A program made the translations under genes and the position numbers. Shown piece by piece: positions 12,271 to 24,500 of a stretch of 64,000 bases of DNA (positions within the stretch are counted from its first letter, which is position 1; each line of letters opens with the position of its first letter). This stretch comes from Platycnemis pennipes (Eukaryota > Arthropoda > Insecta > Odonata > Platycnemididae). Below the pieces are notes generated by a model. That model did no database searches. It saw only the letters and a program-made list of their open reading frames with translations, and was not told the origin of the DNA. The stretch spans positions 156,008,688 through 156,072,687 of the forward strand of contig OW121848.1 in NCBI GenBank assembly GCA_933228895.1. The letters run 5' to 3'.

Positions 12271-12954
12271 TCTTTTGGCGCGAACATTGGATGGGAAGTG
12301 GAATTGGGGTGAGAAGGTCTCAAAGTAACATAAAATATGTCCATCATGCGATTAATAGAAACTACTTTATATAACTGGGGAAAATATCCATTTTGCAACA
12401 ATTATACAAATGTTTGTGTAACAAATGTGACTAATAATCCACCACTTTCGATGAAAAATGATATTTTTTTATAATTTGACGTGGAATATAGAGTCGGCCA
12501 CGATGTGTACTCATTCCTCAACTTTTTGTTCGTACACTATACCGTGAGGGAAGATGGCCACTCATCGCGGTAATGGAACAGAGGCAATGTATTCCACTTT
12601 TATTAAACAGTGAATGAATTAATTGTCCAAGAGAGCTAAGAGTAGAGCGATGGGACGGGGGTTGGGTTGGAACCGGGGGTAGAAGTACGAGAATTCGCCC
12701 ATAAATACCGTCGCAACGCCGCGGCGTTGTGCGCCGTTCAAAACTACTCCAAGATGATGTTCAATGATCATGGGGATGTGGAAATAAGAGAAACATTTAT
12801 TTAACGGTGTACAAGTTAGTGAATTCATTCATTTATACACCCTGCCAGCACGTTGCACGTTTCAAGAACACAAGCACATAAAATATTTAGGATTTTATTT
12901 TTCCGCTTTGCATAGTAATATGTTTAACAATGCCAAATGAAGAAGGTTACTTGG
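12271..12954. other. No gene recognised
   Basis: There is no conserved protein frame. An inverted pair lies at 12603-12628 and 12801-12831 (GTGAATGAATTAATTG against GTTAGTGAATTCATTC), but it is too weak to call an element. Confidence 0.3.
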
Positions 12955-13025
12955 TTCGGGAGTCGAACCAGAGACCTTTGGCTTGCCGGGCCAATAAGCA
13001 GACCAGCATGCTATCCAGGATTTCA
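12955..13025 (-). repeat. tRNA-derived SINE-like sequence
   Basis: On the minus strand the sequence has a B-box-like GGTTCGACTCC and an A-box-like TGGATAGCATGCTGG at suitable spacing. An anticodon-arm-like TTGGC/GCCAA pair lies between them. Acceptor pairing is poor, so it is a tRNA-derived repeat rather than a functional tRNA gene. Confidence 0.5.
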
Positions 13026-13756
13026 GAACCCTATGGCAATGTTGAGCATCTACAGGACCTAGACCTTTTTCGCCTTTACGGTCCATGCACGTCAGGTGGA
13101 ATGGTGCTTCTAGGAAGCCTCTGTCCACGAGAAAGAATGTCAAAAATCTTTCCCCTCAGAAAGTTTCTTCGTATGGCTTTAACCGTGCTATTGTGAGGAA
13201 GATTACCTCGAGGGTGGAAAACGGTCCATTCGGGGTAAATTCTTGAAGTTTCCCAACCTTTCGGAAGATTTGTCCAACTTTCCATCTAGATCTTTCATTT
13301 AGACCATTCCGCGAGGATACTTAATTATAAAATATTAAATAACAATAAAATTTAATTTTAAAAATAACTAGAGAATACCAGAAAGACATTTGGCCTTATG
13401 AAATTCTCAGCTATGGACATGCACTTCTATCTTCACGATCCTTGAAGTCATTTTTAAAATAATTCTTTTTGTGGCTTGCAACTAGAAAAAAATATTGTCA
13501 TCCACCATTGTGAAATACATCAAGTAAAGGGAATGAAGCCATCATTAAGGACTTCGACCGCATCAGTTGGTCATTCTTCTGTCCATCATTCATTTAAATG
13601 CCGTTCAGAAAATATATAAGCTATCCGGCATACAGAACTGGTTTATTTAGAAGCGTCTTAGTGCCGTTTGGGAGGATACTGACTGGGGTTCACCGGCTCA
13701 TACCTTACGGGTCGTTACCACCGATAGTCGATCATGAGCGCACACCTTTTGGGCTC

Positions 13757-13800
13757 TATATAAGATACCAAATTTGGCCTAATTTCATCGTTTGTCATTT
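13757..13800 (+). promoter_or_regulatory. Possible TATA-type core promoter
   Basis: TATATAAG at 13757-13764 is followed by an initiator-like TCATTT at 13795-13800, ahead of a GC-rich block. The spacing (about 40 bp) is longer than usual and no coding exon is tied to it. Confidence 0.2.
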
Positions 13801-13819
13801 TCATAAACTGACACTGCCG

Positions 13820-15100
13820 TGAGTCCGGCGGAAATAGTCGCTCTGTTCCATTCCTCCCCACATAGCACCACGTCATTTATGCCCGATGCGGTGGCGCTAA
13901 AGAACGGGAGATATCAACAGCTCGACAGCCCGCGACGAGATGACACCACGGGGCATTACTGGACTTGTTGGAGAGGGGTCAGACGGCTTGTCAATCCGCG
14001 CGGCTTCCAACATTGACCAGTGGTCGCGGGGGCTTCAGACCTCGTCCTGCCCACCAGCGGTCGCGGCCTCCTCGTCTCCTTACTTATTCTTCCTCTGCCC
14101 AGAAATGATAATTACGCGGGGATGAGGAGGAGAAAGGTCGCATTTTTGAGACGGCATTTCAGTTGAGCAAACAGAGGTCGACGGCGACGCGAGGGCAGCG
14201 CCTCCAAGCTACCCTCGGGATTCCGGCGAACTCCGAGGGGAGCGAAACACGCTGCCGCCCTCGACGCCAGATGGCCTCAACCCTTCTGGACCCTCTCTCC
14301 CCCCAAACAACCCCCTCCCCACCAGATTGGACGACCGCTTACGACTGCGATGATGTTTCCCCCGCCCCTCCCCCGCCAGCAGTGAATGCGATGAGCTCCC
14401 GCCACTACTGATGCCCGTCCGAGTGAACCCTTCATGTCCACTCCCCCCCTCCGATCCTTTTGTTCCCACGGCGGAGACCTTTTAAAAGCCCCTCGGCATG
14501 CGTCTTGTGTACAATGCCCCCCTCCCCCCCCCCCCCCCACTCCTCTTCACCACAAACTTCCTTCCACAAGCAAACCGCTGAAGCTTTTCACGATTCCTTG
14601 ACTGAGGAGGGGGTGGGCGGACCTTCCCTTACTCCACTTTCCTCCTGAATCCTCAAAAGAAATCTCGAGCAGCGGCCATATTACCAACCGCTCCTCTCCC
14701 GTCCGGATGCACGTGCTGCCATCTATCGTCCCGGAGGGCGAATCGAGGGCGAGGGGAAGCAACAAAAGGGCCCCTCGTCTGTGATTGGTCCTCTCCTCCC
14801 TCTCCATTACCCTTTTCTGATGTAAAACCATCCCCCTTCCTGCTCTCTTGGCGGAAGGAGGGAAAATTGACGGTCCGAAGTCTGGGGGCGAAACCGCGGT
14901 CCCATGAGACATAAATAAACAACGTGCTCATGCGAACAGCATGCTCAAGCGCTTTACGCACATGAGAGGAAAGGACAGGCGGATTCAAAATCTTTGGACG
15001 TTTTGTCCTCCCTCTAAAGACGAACCCTTTCGTCGACCGGAGGGGCACCTCACGTGAGTGTGCCACGCGTGGCAATATGGCTGCTGCGTGAAACCGCAGG
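13820..15100. other. GC-rich block with polypyrimidine runs, no gene established
   Basis: C-rich runs occur at 14295-14330 and a near-pure C run at about 14519-14539. Overlapping frames on both strands (14163-15075) are Pro/Gly/Ser-rich with no domain. The block could hold an untranslated or regulatory region of the Wnt gene, but this is unproven. Confidence 0.3.
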
Positions 15101-15470
15101 TTGACGCTGCGCGGGCCAATCGGTTGTCACTTCAAAGATTCTCTCTTCATCTCTTACTCACTGAATGGGATCGAAAAAGGGCCCCAAGAATGTATTCTGG
15201 AAATAATTAGGAAGAAAACTAAGGTACCGTTATGCGGAAGAGAGAAGGCGAAAGCAGATTTGATCCTCAATGAGGAGGAAGTAGACCTCAAAGAAGATAC
15301 TAATCGAAGCCAGGAAGAAAAATACCAAAACATTTGTGTTGGCAGCGCCATTCTTCGGATTGGAAGGGTGTTTTATTGGACGAGTGGACTGGAAAAGTCT
15401 TGAGGCCATAGGATCCTGGAACTGGTGAAGGATGCTGAAGGTGAAGAGGGACAGGAGTGGTATCACGTCA

Positions 15471-15620
15471 AGTCGTAATCGTACGTCTCGTAACCGACAT
15501 CTCGTAAACGGGCATCTTGTCACCGCGACATCTCGTAACCGCGACATTTGGTAACCAGACAACTCGTAACTTACTATTTCGTGAACGCGACAACTAGTAT
15601 ATGGTCATTTGGTAACCGGA
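15471..15620 (+). repeat. Degenerate 14-16 bp tandem array
   Basis: About ten imperfect units related to TCTCGTAACCGCGACA lie head to tail. There are no unique spacers, so it is not a CRISPR. Divergence between units shows the array is old. Confidence 0.85.
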
Positions 15621-16879
15621 AGTGCAGAAATCGACTACTGGGGAATATGAGAAATACCCATATACAAATTAATATTGACGCGTGGCATGAAATGTATGGC
15701 TTCTGTGCAGTAAGTAATATTTTAAGCAACGTAAATTTGGATATAAATTTCACACCACCAATGAAACAAAAGGGTGTTAACGAAATGGGAATTTGGACTC
15801 AAAAACATGGTAAGGAAAACTTTTATAACACAGGGGAATGAAGATGACAGTTTCTATGCCTGCGGGTCGCCACGGGAGGCTGTGCTCTGATAAAACCGTC
15901 ATATCTCAGGAACTATTCGGGGTAGAGACGAACTGTTAACGGTATTCGACGCGGAATGTTAAACCTCAGATACTCCAAGGACTGCACTGAACATACTGGA
16001 GGGGAAATCGAAGGCCTAACTAATTAGTCTAAGAGACAAATACCTACCCAAGACAATCCAAAAGATATGTTGGTAACAAGAATTGCAGGGAAGTAAAAGA
16101 ATAGGCAAGGGTGGAGAGCCGTAGTTCAACTATCTTTGACTTGATATATTGTTAACGGTGATGCAAATGCTAGAGATATAATAACAAAATGTGTAAATAC
16201 CAGAAATTAACTTTTCATGTTTTAGTTTTGATGGCGTACACTATCTGACGAAGAGGAAGGAAGAAAAATCACGGATCTCTCATTTGTTTATCCATTCTCA
16301 CCTTTGCAGATATCGCCGAAATTCGTTAGTCTAATGAAATTCTGTATTCCAGATATTCCTTCTCCAGCTACAAACACCTATCAAAATTCTGTGACAAGCA
16401 AGCATAACAATATTATGGTGACTGGAATCATGATAAAGTAAACAGCTATGTACTCAATGGTTTGCGGCGTAACAGTGGAAATTCATGGTCAAAGAAATAA
16501 ACAAACCAAACATGCATATTTCAACTTAAAGTTTGCCTGAGGTGAATAACATCATCACACACTATCGTGTATATTTCAATTGTTTGAGATTACCAGGTGG
16601 TTCACGTGCTCGGGTGATCCTTAAGACGAAACGCCCCTGATAATGTATGCATACCACCATAGACCAAGGTATCAACAGAGCACCGTCACTTTCAATGCAA
16701 ATGAGTGGCTGCTCTAGGGTTTTGAGTTGAAGGGGGGAGGGAGGCAATGGGGAATACGCATGAACTTTGTTTCTCGTGTATTAATGATTTGCTTGATGCG
16801 AAATTTTCTCACAATTTCAAAATATAAGCATAGAGGAAGTATAATATAAGCCAACATTTTCTATTCTAACCACAAAGAT
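15621..16879. other. No gene recognised
   Basis: AT-rich, with a few short frames (15548-15841, 16562-16747) lacking any recognisable domain. Confidence 0.3.
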
Positions 16880-18320
16880 CAAAAACCACAAAGGGAGCAG
16901 CCATCCAACTTACCGACCTATATCCCTCACATCCATTTCATGCAAAGTCCTGGAACATATAATTGTCAGTTCAGTCATATGGCACCTAGGTAGCCAGAAT
17001 TTCTTGTCCAATGTTTAGCATGGTTTCCGGAAGAGTAGATCATGTGAAACTCAACTTGCTCTCTTTTCCCACGATATGTTACAATAGTGGATGCAATATT
17101 TCTCGATTTCAAGAAAGTTTTTGACAAGGTGTCTCATAGCAAACTAATTTTGAACTTAAAATCTTATGGGTTAGTCAGTAATATTATATCATGGATAAAG
17201 GATTTCCCATGGTCGGGTACAAAGGGTTGTTTTGGACGGTGTTACCTCCCCGGAAATAGAATTCACTTCAGGTGTCCCACAATGTAGTATGATAGGTCCA
17301 ATCCTGTTCCTTCTCTACATAAATGATATCAGTAAGTTGGTCAACAGTAAGAATTGACTATTTGCCGATAACGCAGGGGAAATTCTATGCCCAAATGATA
17401 TTTAAATGATGACCTACAAGCAATTGAAAAATGGTGTCATACATGGCAGCTAAATGTTCACCCCTCTCAGATTCTTCAGCTAGCTTCGCATTATCCACAG
17501 GAGGGGGATCTGGAAAATCCAGTCTTACTTCGAGTGAATGGCAAAGAAAATTAGTTTTCCATACATGGAAGTTAGAATTAAATTTTTAAAAATATGTAGT
17601 AATGAATTTTTGGAAAAAGAATTGTTCTCCTCCTAGCACATACAAAATAAGTGATAATGAATTAACAAACGTGGAATCCATTAAAATCTTGGAATAAGAC
17701 TGACATGATCTTTCCTGGGGTAAACACATAAGTGAAATAATGGGTCAAGATAATCGTACACTGGGATTCATCAAAATAGTATTGGATAAATGTGACGATC
17801 ATGTACGAGAAATCAGCTACTTTTCCCTTGTAAGACCTCATTTGGAATATGCTGCCAGTGTATGGGATCCCTACGAAATCGGTCTAAATAATGAATTTGA
17901 ACGTTTGCAGCGAAGATGAGCAAGATTTGTAAAAGGACGGCAAGATAACTATATTAGCGTAACCAGTTTATTAAATTAATTAAAATGGGAATCACTGTCA
18001 GATCGCAAGTTGAAATTAAGACTTAATCTCCTAAATAAATTCCAAGACCATATTTCAGTGATGACGTTAAAAATATTTTGAAAACCCCAACTTACTATGG
18101 TAGACTGGACCATAATTACAAAATTAGATACATTTATTGCCGAACTGACAGATTCAAAATGTCCTTTTTCCTCGTACAATTACGGATACGAATAGCGGTA
18201 AATATGTCCAATGTATAATGATATGTAGTGCATGTCTGGTGAGAATTCACCCCTTGCCACACACCTTTGTGGTGCTTTTAAGGGTATTATGTAGACGTAA
18301 ATTAAAGAAAAGATCTACCA
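16880..18320 (+). mobile_element. CR1/Jockey-type LINE remnant (reverse transcriptase to 3' end)
   Basis: The decayed RT reads in shifting frames. TYRPISLTSISCKVLEHII lies near 16905, VDAIFLDFKKVFDKVSH (motif A) near 17083, GVPQCSMIG then FLLYINDI near 17270, FADN (mutated YADD-type box) near 17365, and [18 protein letters not shown] near 17825. It ends with TTGCCACACACC and GGGTATTATGTAGACG, the family 3' hairpin. Catalytic residues and frame are lost, so it is dead. Confidence 0.85.
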
Positions 18321-18627
18321 GACGCAAATTTCAGTTAATAATTCATGTGCTTTCGTTAACTCGGTGGCTTTATCATAGTTTTTAGGAGGGTAAAAACCTT
18401 GGCTCCCTTGAAATCAAAATTGAAAAATATCTTCTTCTTAAATATCTTCCTGCTCATGAATCCTCGAGAACTGTCCCCAAAAACCAATCCAGTTTTATCA
18501 CTCCGTCGAATCTTTTAACTTCTAATTTTGGTAATTTCAAAGTTGTTTCTTGATAGCAGGTCAAGACACTTTCGCTTCCCAATTCTTACTGTGGTGTTCG
18601 TTCAGTGATTATTTCTCTAAATTTCCA

Positions 18628-18725
18628 CATCTATGAGATGCCCTGCGAGCCACACTGAGGGTGTGTGGCAGCGGGTTAAGATCACTGTTCTATGCACTAC
18701 TTACATACAACCAAGTTCTACAATG
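18628..18725 (-). repeat. LINE 3' terminal hairpin motif
   Basis: CATCTATGAGATGCCCTGCG, then CCACACTGAGGGTGTGTGGC. This is the same terminal sequence as at 35509 and 51363, with extended similarity through TGCACTACT. Confidence 0.65.
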
Positions 18726-19898
18726 CAACAAAATGTAAGACATCGTAACTCGTATTCTCCTGCCTTTTACATTTTTGCCTCTATAATAAAATAAAAGAAA
18801 TGGTTGGCGAGTTTACGTTGTGGAAGTTATTCATTAAAAAAAAGAAAAAACTCTTTTATTTTTGCCTCTAAATCTTCCTTACTAGCACTTTCTAGGGCAA
18901 GAAGTTCTGCCAGGTATGATTTATCGTATAAGCTCAATTTTACGCACTTAATATTTAATGACGCAAACTTCACAATAACACCTGTTTCACATGCCCCCAA
19001 GCTGAGTATTTACCCAAATGGATTTCCTTCTTTAGTGAGCACAGATTAAGGACCCGTCGTTCAACCATTTCATCATATCCTGTCTTTCACTGTTAAGCCA
19101 TATTTTTTGTCAAAACAAATAATATGGCTCAACTCCGCGATAATGGCACACTATAACATGAGGAACTCACGATTATTTGCGTCCTGTCATGGATTACATT
19201 TCGTAGAATCTTGGAGGCTTTCAATTTAATGTTAAGTTACTTATTACTTATCTTTTATTGTGCCTTTTAATTTAACAATTCAAATCAGTAACTACCACTA
19301 GACAGGATTGTAATACAAACACATTTCAACAACCTTTTCATCAAAATGAATATTCAACACTGAGAATGGGAAAAATAATTGACAATAAATGTAAGCAATA
19401 AATAATTATTGAGAATTTTACCCAAATGTCTGATGATAGCTTTCTAGATAATTATTGTCTTTGGTGCAAAGACTTGGAGTAAAATTGAAGCTCATTTAGT
19501 CCTTGCGTTACTCCAAGAGAGTAGAATGGAAAACATGACATTTTTTGACTACGGATTTGAAGAAAGAATTGGATTACGCCTTTGGCGGGTGTTGGAAGTC
19601 GTAAAAATCGTTTCAAGTTCGGATATACACAATAATAATATTCAAAAAATTCCTCCATCAAATGATGTGATACGATCTATAATTCAAGACACACCGCCAA
19701 GATAATCTGCTATTTTCTGCTACGTACTTAGTAGTGGAGAATATCAAAGTCTGTCCCGTGAAAACGAGTATTCAGCTTAATGAATCCATTGATATGATAT
19801 TTTGACCTGTGAACGATTGTACGATAGTGCAAAAAGATTTAATGCATCTAATCATTTTAAACAATATGAGTGCATGCTTTCGTGATACATAAATAGCA
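18726..19898. other. AT-rich intergenic or intronic sequence, nothing recognised
   Basis: Short frames at 18804-19049 and 19452-19661 show no domain. Confidence 0.3.
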
Positions 19899-20205
19899 TC
19901 ATCATTGGTCAACAACCCTAGGATTGGGTTGACGCAGCCCTCCACTCGATTCTTCTATCGACCAACCTCTTCATATTAGCATAGTTCCTCTCTTTCACAT
20001 CACTCACGACCTGTTCTATATAACTTATACGAGGCCTACCTTTTCCATTCTTCCCGCTCACTTTTCCCTCGACGATTGTCTTCATTAGGCCATCGTGGCT
20101 AGGATATGGCCGATTATGTTGTCCCGTCTACTTTTTAGGGTATTCAGAAGACTTCTCTTTTCTCCCACTCTTCTTAAGACTTCTTCATTTGTCACTTGAA
20201 TAAAT
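19899..20205 (-). mobile_element. RTE-like retrotransposon 3' fragment
   Basis: On the minus strand it matches the C-terminal coding end and the tail of the copy at 5440-6475, including the region equivalent to RRIEWRAASNQS and the (GAT)n tail (seen as CATCATCAT at the left edge). It is 5'-truncated at about 300 bp. Confidence 0.8.
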
Positions 20206-21351
20206 ATAAAGTAATGAAATTATTACTTAGGAGTATTCCGAGATCATTAGTAGGCACTTTCAAATCAACCGATGACTGTCTCTGCATACGGCTCTAAGAG
20301 GCTAACAACATTCATCGTAACATCGAAAGAGCCTCTATTGGTTCCAAGGTCTAATCTACCTAATCTAGGTAATCTAAGGTGCCACCTCGTTCTCTTTGGC
20401 CTTTACTGGAAGATAAATCACAATTCGTAATCGAATTAAGTTGCATAATTATAACAAAGTATCATTGGATTCCATTGCTAACGACCAGGGCTCCAATCAC
20501 ACATTAACAATAATATGATAACACAGATATCATGTTTCGCTTCCACTCCATATCGCCTGAATCTTCAGAATTAGTTAACATTAATACGTCATAGGAATCC
20601 GTGTATCTACTTAAAAGACCAGCAGGAAGTTTTGCGAAGTTAGTATGTACTTCTCCGGTCATATGGGTCGTCAAACAGCATAACTCTCGTTGTGCTTCGT
20701 CGAGGATTAGCTAACACTGACTCTAACACTTCTTCCAACATCTAAAAACTCAACCTATCGCCAAGGCCTGGATCCATTCACCTCAGTCGTCTTGCCATAA
20801 CTAAAGTCAATAGGCCGTAGAGGCATAAATTTTAAATTTTCCAGGGAAATGAAAGCAAAAATTATATGCCTAATTCTGCTGAGTACCCAGAAAGACATCT
20901 CAGAAATGTGTAACGCGGATCGAATTAGCGAGAAGCATGCACAGTGCACACTCAATACATTCAAATCAAATTTATGGATGAATTGTAAAGGATTTGCATT
21001 TCATTTTTCATGGAAACATCGTCTACGACATATTTACTGATTATGAGTTGATTCGAGAGTGTGAGTTTCTCACGGAATGATTTGAGGAATGTGCGGTGAC
21101 GAAATTGGTGATGAGAAGTCACCTTTAAAAAAATATATATTCTGTGAATAAAACAGGGATTGACTCAGCATCTCCTTGAAACCCTTCTACAGAATAATCA
21201 ATCCTTTTATATTCATACTGTCTCCATTCTCATCAATATAATTTTCTACATTTATTAATTTTTCCTACTTGCGCTCGTCCGATATTCGACTGGTTTGTCA
21301 GACCAGTAACAATGAGCAGCACGCCGTCTCACCCTTTCCCCTGCTTTCCAG
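20206..21351. other. Sequence directly upstream of the first visible Wnt exon
   Basis: No signal-peptide exon is seen here. It ends in the pyrimidine-rich acceptor tract before 21352. Confidence 0.4.
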
Positions 21352-21559
21352 GATGCTGGGCATGCCGACGACACACACGACCCTGCTGCCGCCCCAGGGC
21401 TCGCCCCCCCTGCCCCCGGACGCCCCGGGCCTCGGCTCCGGCCTGCTCATCGTGGGAGGTGGCCTCGGGCCCAGCGGATACCGGGACAAGTGCCGACGGC
21501 TGCCGTTCCTCGGGGAGAGACAGCGCGAGATGTGCGGACTGAGCGAGAACGTGCTCACG
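21352..21559 (+). CDS. Wnt: Wnt, first visible coding exon
   Basis: The acceptor is a pyrimidine-rich tract ending ctttccag/g, and the donor is ACG/gtgaga. The first base completes a split codon from an upstream phase-2 exon. Residues then run from MLGMPTTH through a Pro/Gly-rich stretch to [18 protein letters not shown], the first two Wnt cysteines, ending SENVLT in phase 0. The ATG at 21353 is in frame but is not followed by a hydrophobic signal peptide, so it is probably internal. The GC-rich codon use contrasts with the AT-rich flanks. Confidence 0.9.
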
Positions 21560-24500
21560 GTGAGAACCATCCTCCCGCTCATTTATAAAGACCGCTCCCT
21601 CCAAGAGAGGCCTTCCACTCCGTCCCAAAGACAACGGAGCGCCCCAAGAGAACGGCCGCCGCAGTAGTCCTTGCCGTCTGGCGAAGATGGCAAGGAACGA
21701 GGTCCGGAAGAGTAGTAGTAGTAGAATTAGTTTTTTTTGGGTGCATGGACACCTAAGGTCATTTAGCACCGCTTCTTAAACTTTAAAACATTAGCTAGTC
21801 CGTGGGATCTTAATATTTCAAAATTTTTGAAGTTTTCGAACTGTCCAGTAAACTACATTTATTAAAAAGATCTATGTGCCTTAGAAATTGTAATTTTTTT
21901 TGGATAGCTGTCTCCTCATCGCCTAGTATTTTGCGTAGGGGGCCGTAGATATTCATCTTTTCGCGCGAGGTCAGGAAGAGTAAACCCTATTTTATTTAAT
22001 TACGGTCTTGAATCAGAGCTTATGGATTCGAAATTCTGTTTAGCGGATGAGGCTGAAAAAGCCTCCGCGGATAATTAAAAACTTTTTCCAGGCGAAGAGA
22101 GGTTATGCGGGGAGGACAAGCAAAGCATGCTTAGAATTCGTTGCACTTCAATATATGTATTATTATATTATATGAAAATGTATTCCGACAGATTACAGTG
22201 AGAGCAAATAGCTAAAATGTTGCCACCTCATTTGAATGCCTAATTCTGACAGGAATGACAATTCAGCCCTCTGGATGATAAATATCAGCTTTAAATGCCA
22301 TTTTACTCGGCTAAAAATCTTACAAATGATCATGCTCATGACGTTCATGTCCCGTGTAAAACGGAAAATTTCATGCATTAAAAATTCATGCGCACGACCA
22401 CGCTATCAAAATTGGAACATGTTTAATTTTTGGTTGCTTTATTCCGAGAAGATGCGAGCGCATAAGTAAGTGCACAGCGCATCTTAGTATTTTTAGCGGG
22501 TAGAAGTGGATGTAAGTAAAGTAAGTAAAGGATGTTTTCCAAATAGGGGTACCTTCCTTATTTCTTGGTGAAAGTGAAGTTCTTGAATTAATCATGATTT
22601 GGGTAAAGCCACAATTTATTGGGCATTCTAAAAATACTTAATTTTTTAATATTTTTTGACAAATATCAAGTAAATATAGAAAAATATCATGAAATATAGA
22701 AACAATCTGTAAACTAGACTTTAAAAAAATATAAATTTAAAATTGAAATAGCCATAAAATTTGCAAAAAATTGGTTGGCCAATTTTTTGCAAATTTTATG
22801 GCTGTGAAAGTAGCCCTGTGAAAGTAGAAATAAATCTTAGAAAAGCACTAAGCCCTCTACATTTTTATGTGATGTTTCGTTGGACTAGCAAAAATATATT
22901 AGGCAAGGTCACGGCAGCCAATTCTACTGTCTCCACTTTCTGTGGTGGTAACAATAACCTCCTCAGTGCCAAAGTGATTGTGGTAAAAAATCTCTTAAAC
23001 TATTATGTACTAGAATACCTAAGGCATACTCCCTGACCCTACGAGCTCTGGAGAGCTGGAAGTTAGACTTCCTTTTCTCAGGAGTCAGAGATAGAACTTC
23101 AATATCCTGCCAGTGAGTAGAAAAGCATCATCTGCCACAGAAGTGTATGGCACAGCAAGTATCCTCGTCTACATGGTGGAAAGTTGAGCCTGTTCCCAGC
23201 AACAGCCGCTCATAGGGTGCTTTCCCCGCAGACACCACTGTGCCTCACTCTGTCATAAATTCCATCGTCATGTTAATTATAAATGTATAATTCCTATCTA
23301 CTACAGCCGACAGAACGATGGTTTGCCGCTTTATAATTATTGTAAATTAATCCAGCAGTAGTAGGTGGATGAATGGCAATTAGCTTCACATTGCAACCGG
23401 ATAGAAAGTCCTGGGGGGGAGGAGGGGTGTTTGAAGCCGTTGGCATTATCTGGAAAAGGTAATCAAGAAGTCACGTGGTGCAAACACGAATAGTTAGCAA
23501 ATTTAATGTACCGGATACGCTCGTTACAATATCATTCATTGTTTTCACAAGCGTTTTTCTCGTGTCTCGGCTCTAGAGCCCCTAAATGAGATAAAACACA
23601 AGTATAAACAATGAATCTCTCAGGCACTCACCAAATTTAGTGGTATTATCACTGAAATATTTCGAACTGTATTTCTCCGTTGGCTGCCATTCGATTCAGG
23701 ATTACATCTGGCCGTCGTTTTTCTTGTCCCAACTAGTATGCACTGGGAAAAATTAAAACGTTTTTAACCTTTAAATAGTCAATTGTAATATTCCGATAGA
23801 TATGTTTACTTACTTAGGGAATGATGAAAGTTTTTACCATTAAAAAGATTACTACACTCTCATGAATTCTCAATGAGAACAATCTGTGAATGGTTCAATG
23901 GGGGCGTTTACTCGGAACCGAAATCGCAATTTTGTACACGAAATCGTTAGATGGAAACGAAAAAAGAATTTTAGTGAAAAAATTAATCTTCTAACCACAA
24001 CCATTCACTCATAAATCAAAAATTAAAATAAGCAAATGTTGACGCCCACCGAAAATGCTGCTGTGATAACATTGACGTGATTTTCATCCCGTCCTTGACT
24101 GCTTTCAGGGGAGAGGAAGGGAGTGGAAGGGGATTCTCGGAAGGTCTGCTCGCACAGATGCTGTCGCAATCATTCCCATTGGTCGAGTCAGCTGTGTCCC
24201 CCCGATTGCGATAAGGCAAAGTAGCTTCGCGGGCTCAGTTCTGATTCGACGAAGCCAATATACGTCAGAGGTTGCACCACGCCCACTTTTCCGAAAGGGT
24301 TAAAAACAATAGTTTTTCGCCGCTTATAACTCGAGAAATAATTGATGGATCAAAAAACGGAAAAATACGGGTCTTTTTATTTTACAAACTCTATCAGATT
24401 CGGCAATAAAAAAATATGGTAAACGACCCCATTCACCCGTTGCCAAAATTCTTAACGTGACAGCTAAGTGTAAGTTGTAAGTGAAAACGAATAGAAAAAT

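Noticed and set aside
15471..15620. CRISPR-like array
   Set aside because: Units are contiguous and diverged with no unique spacers, in a eukaryotic genome.
21353..21355. ATG at the start of the first visible Wnt exon as the true start
   Set aside because: No signal peptide follows, and a good acceptor precedes it; Wnt proteins need an N-terminal signal.
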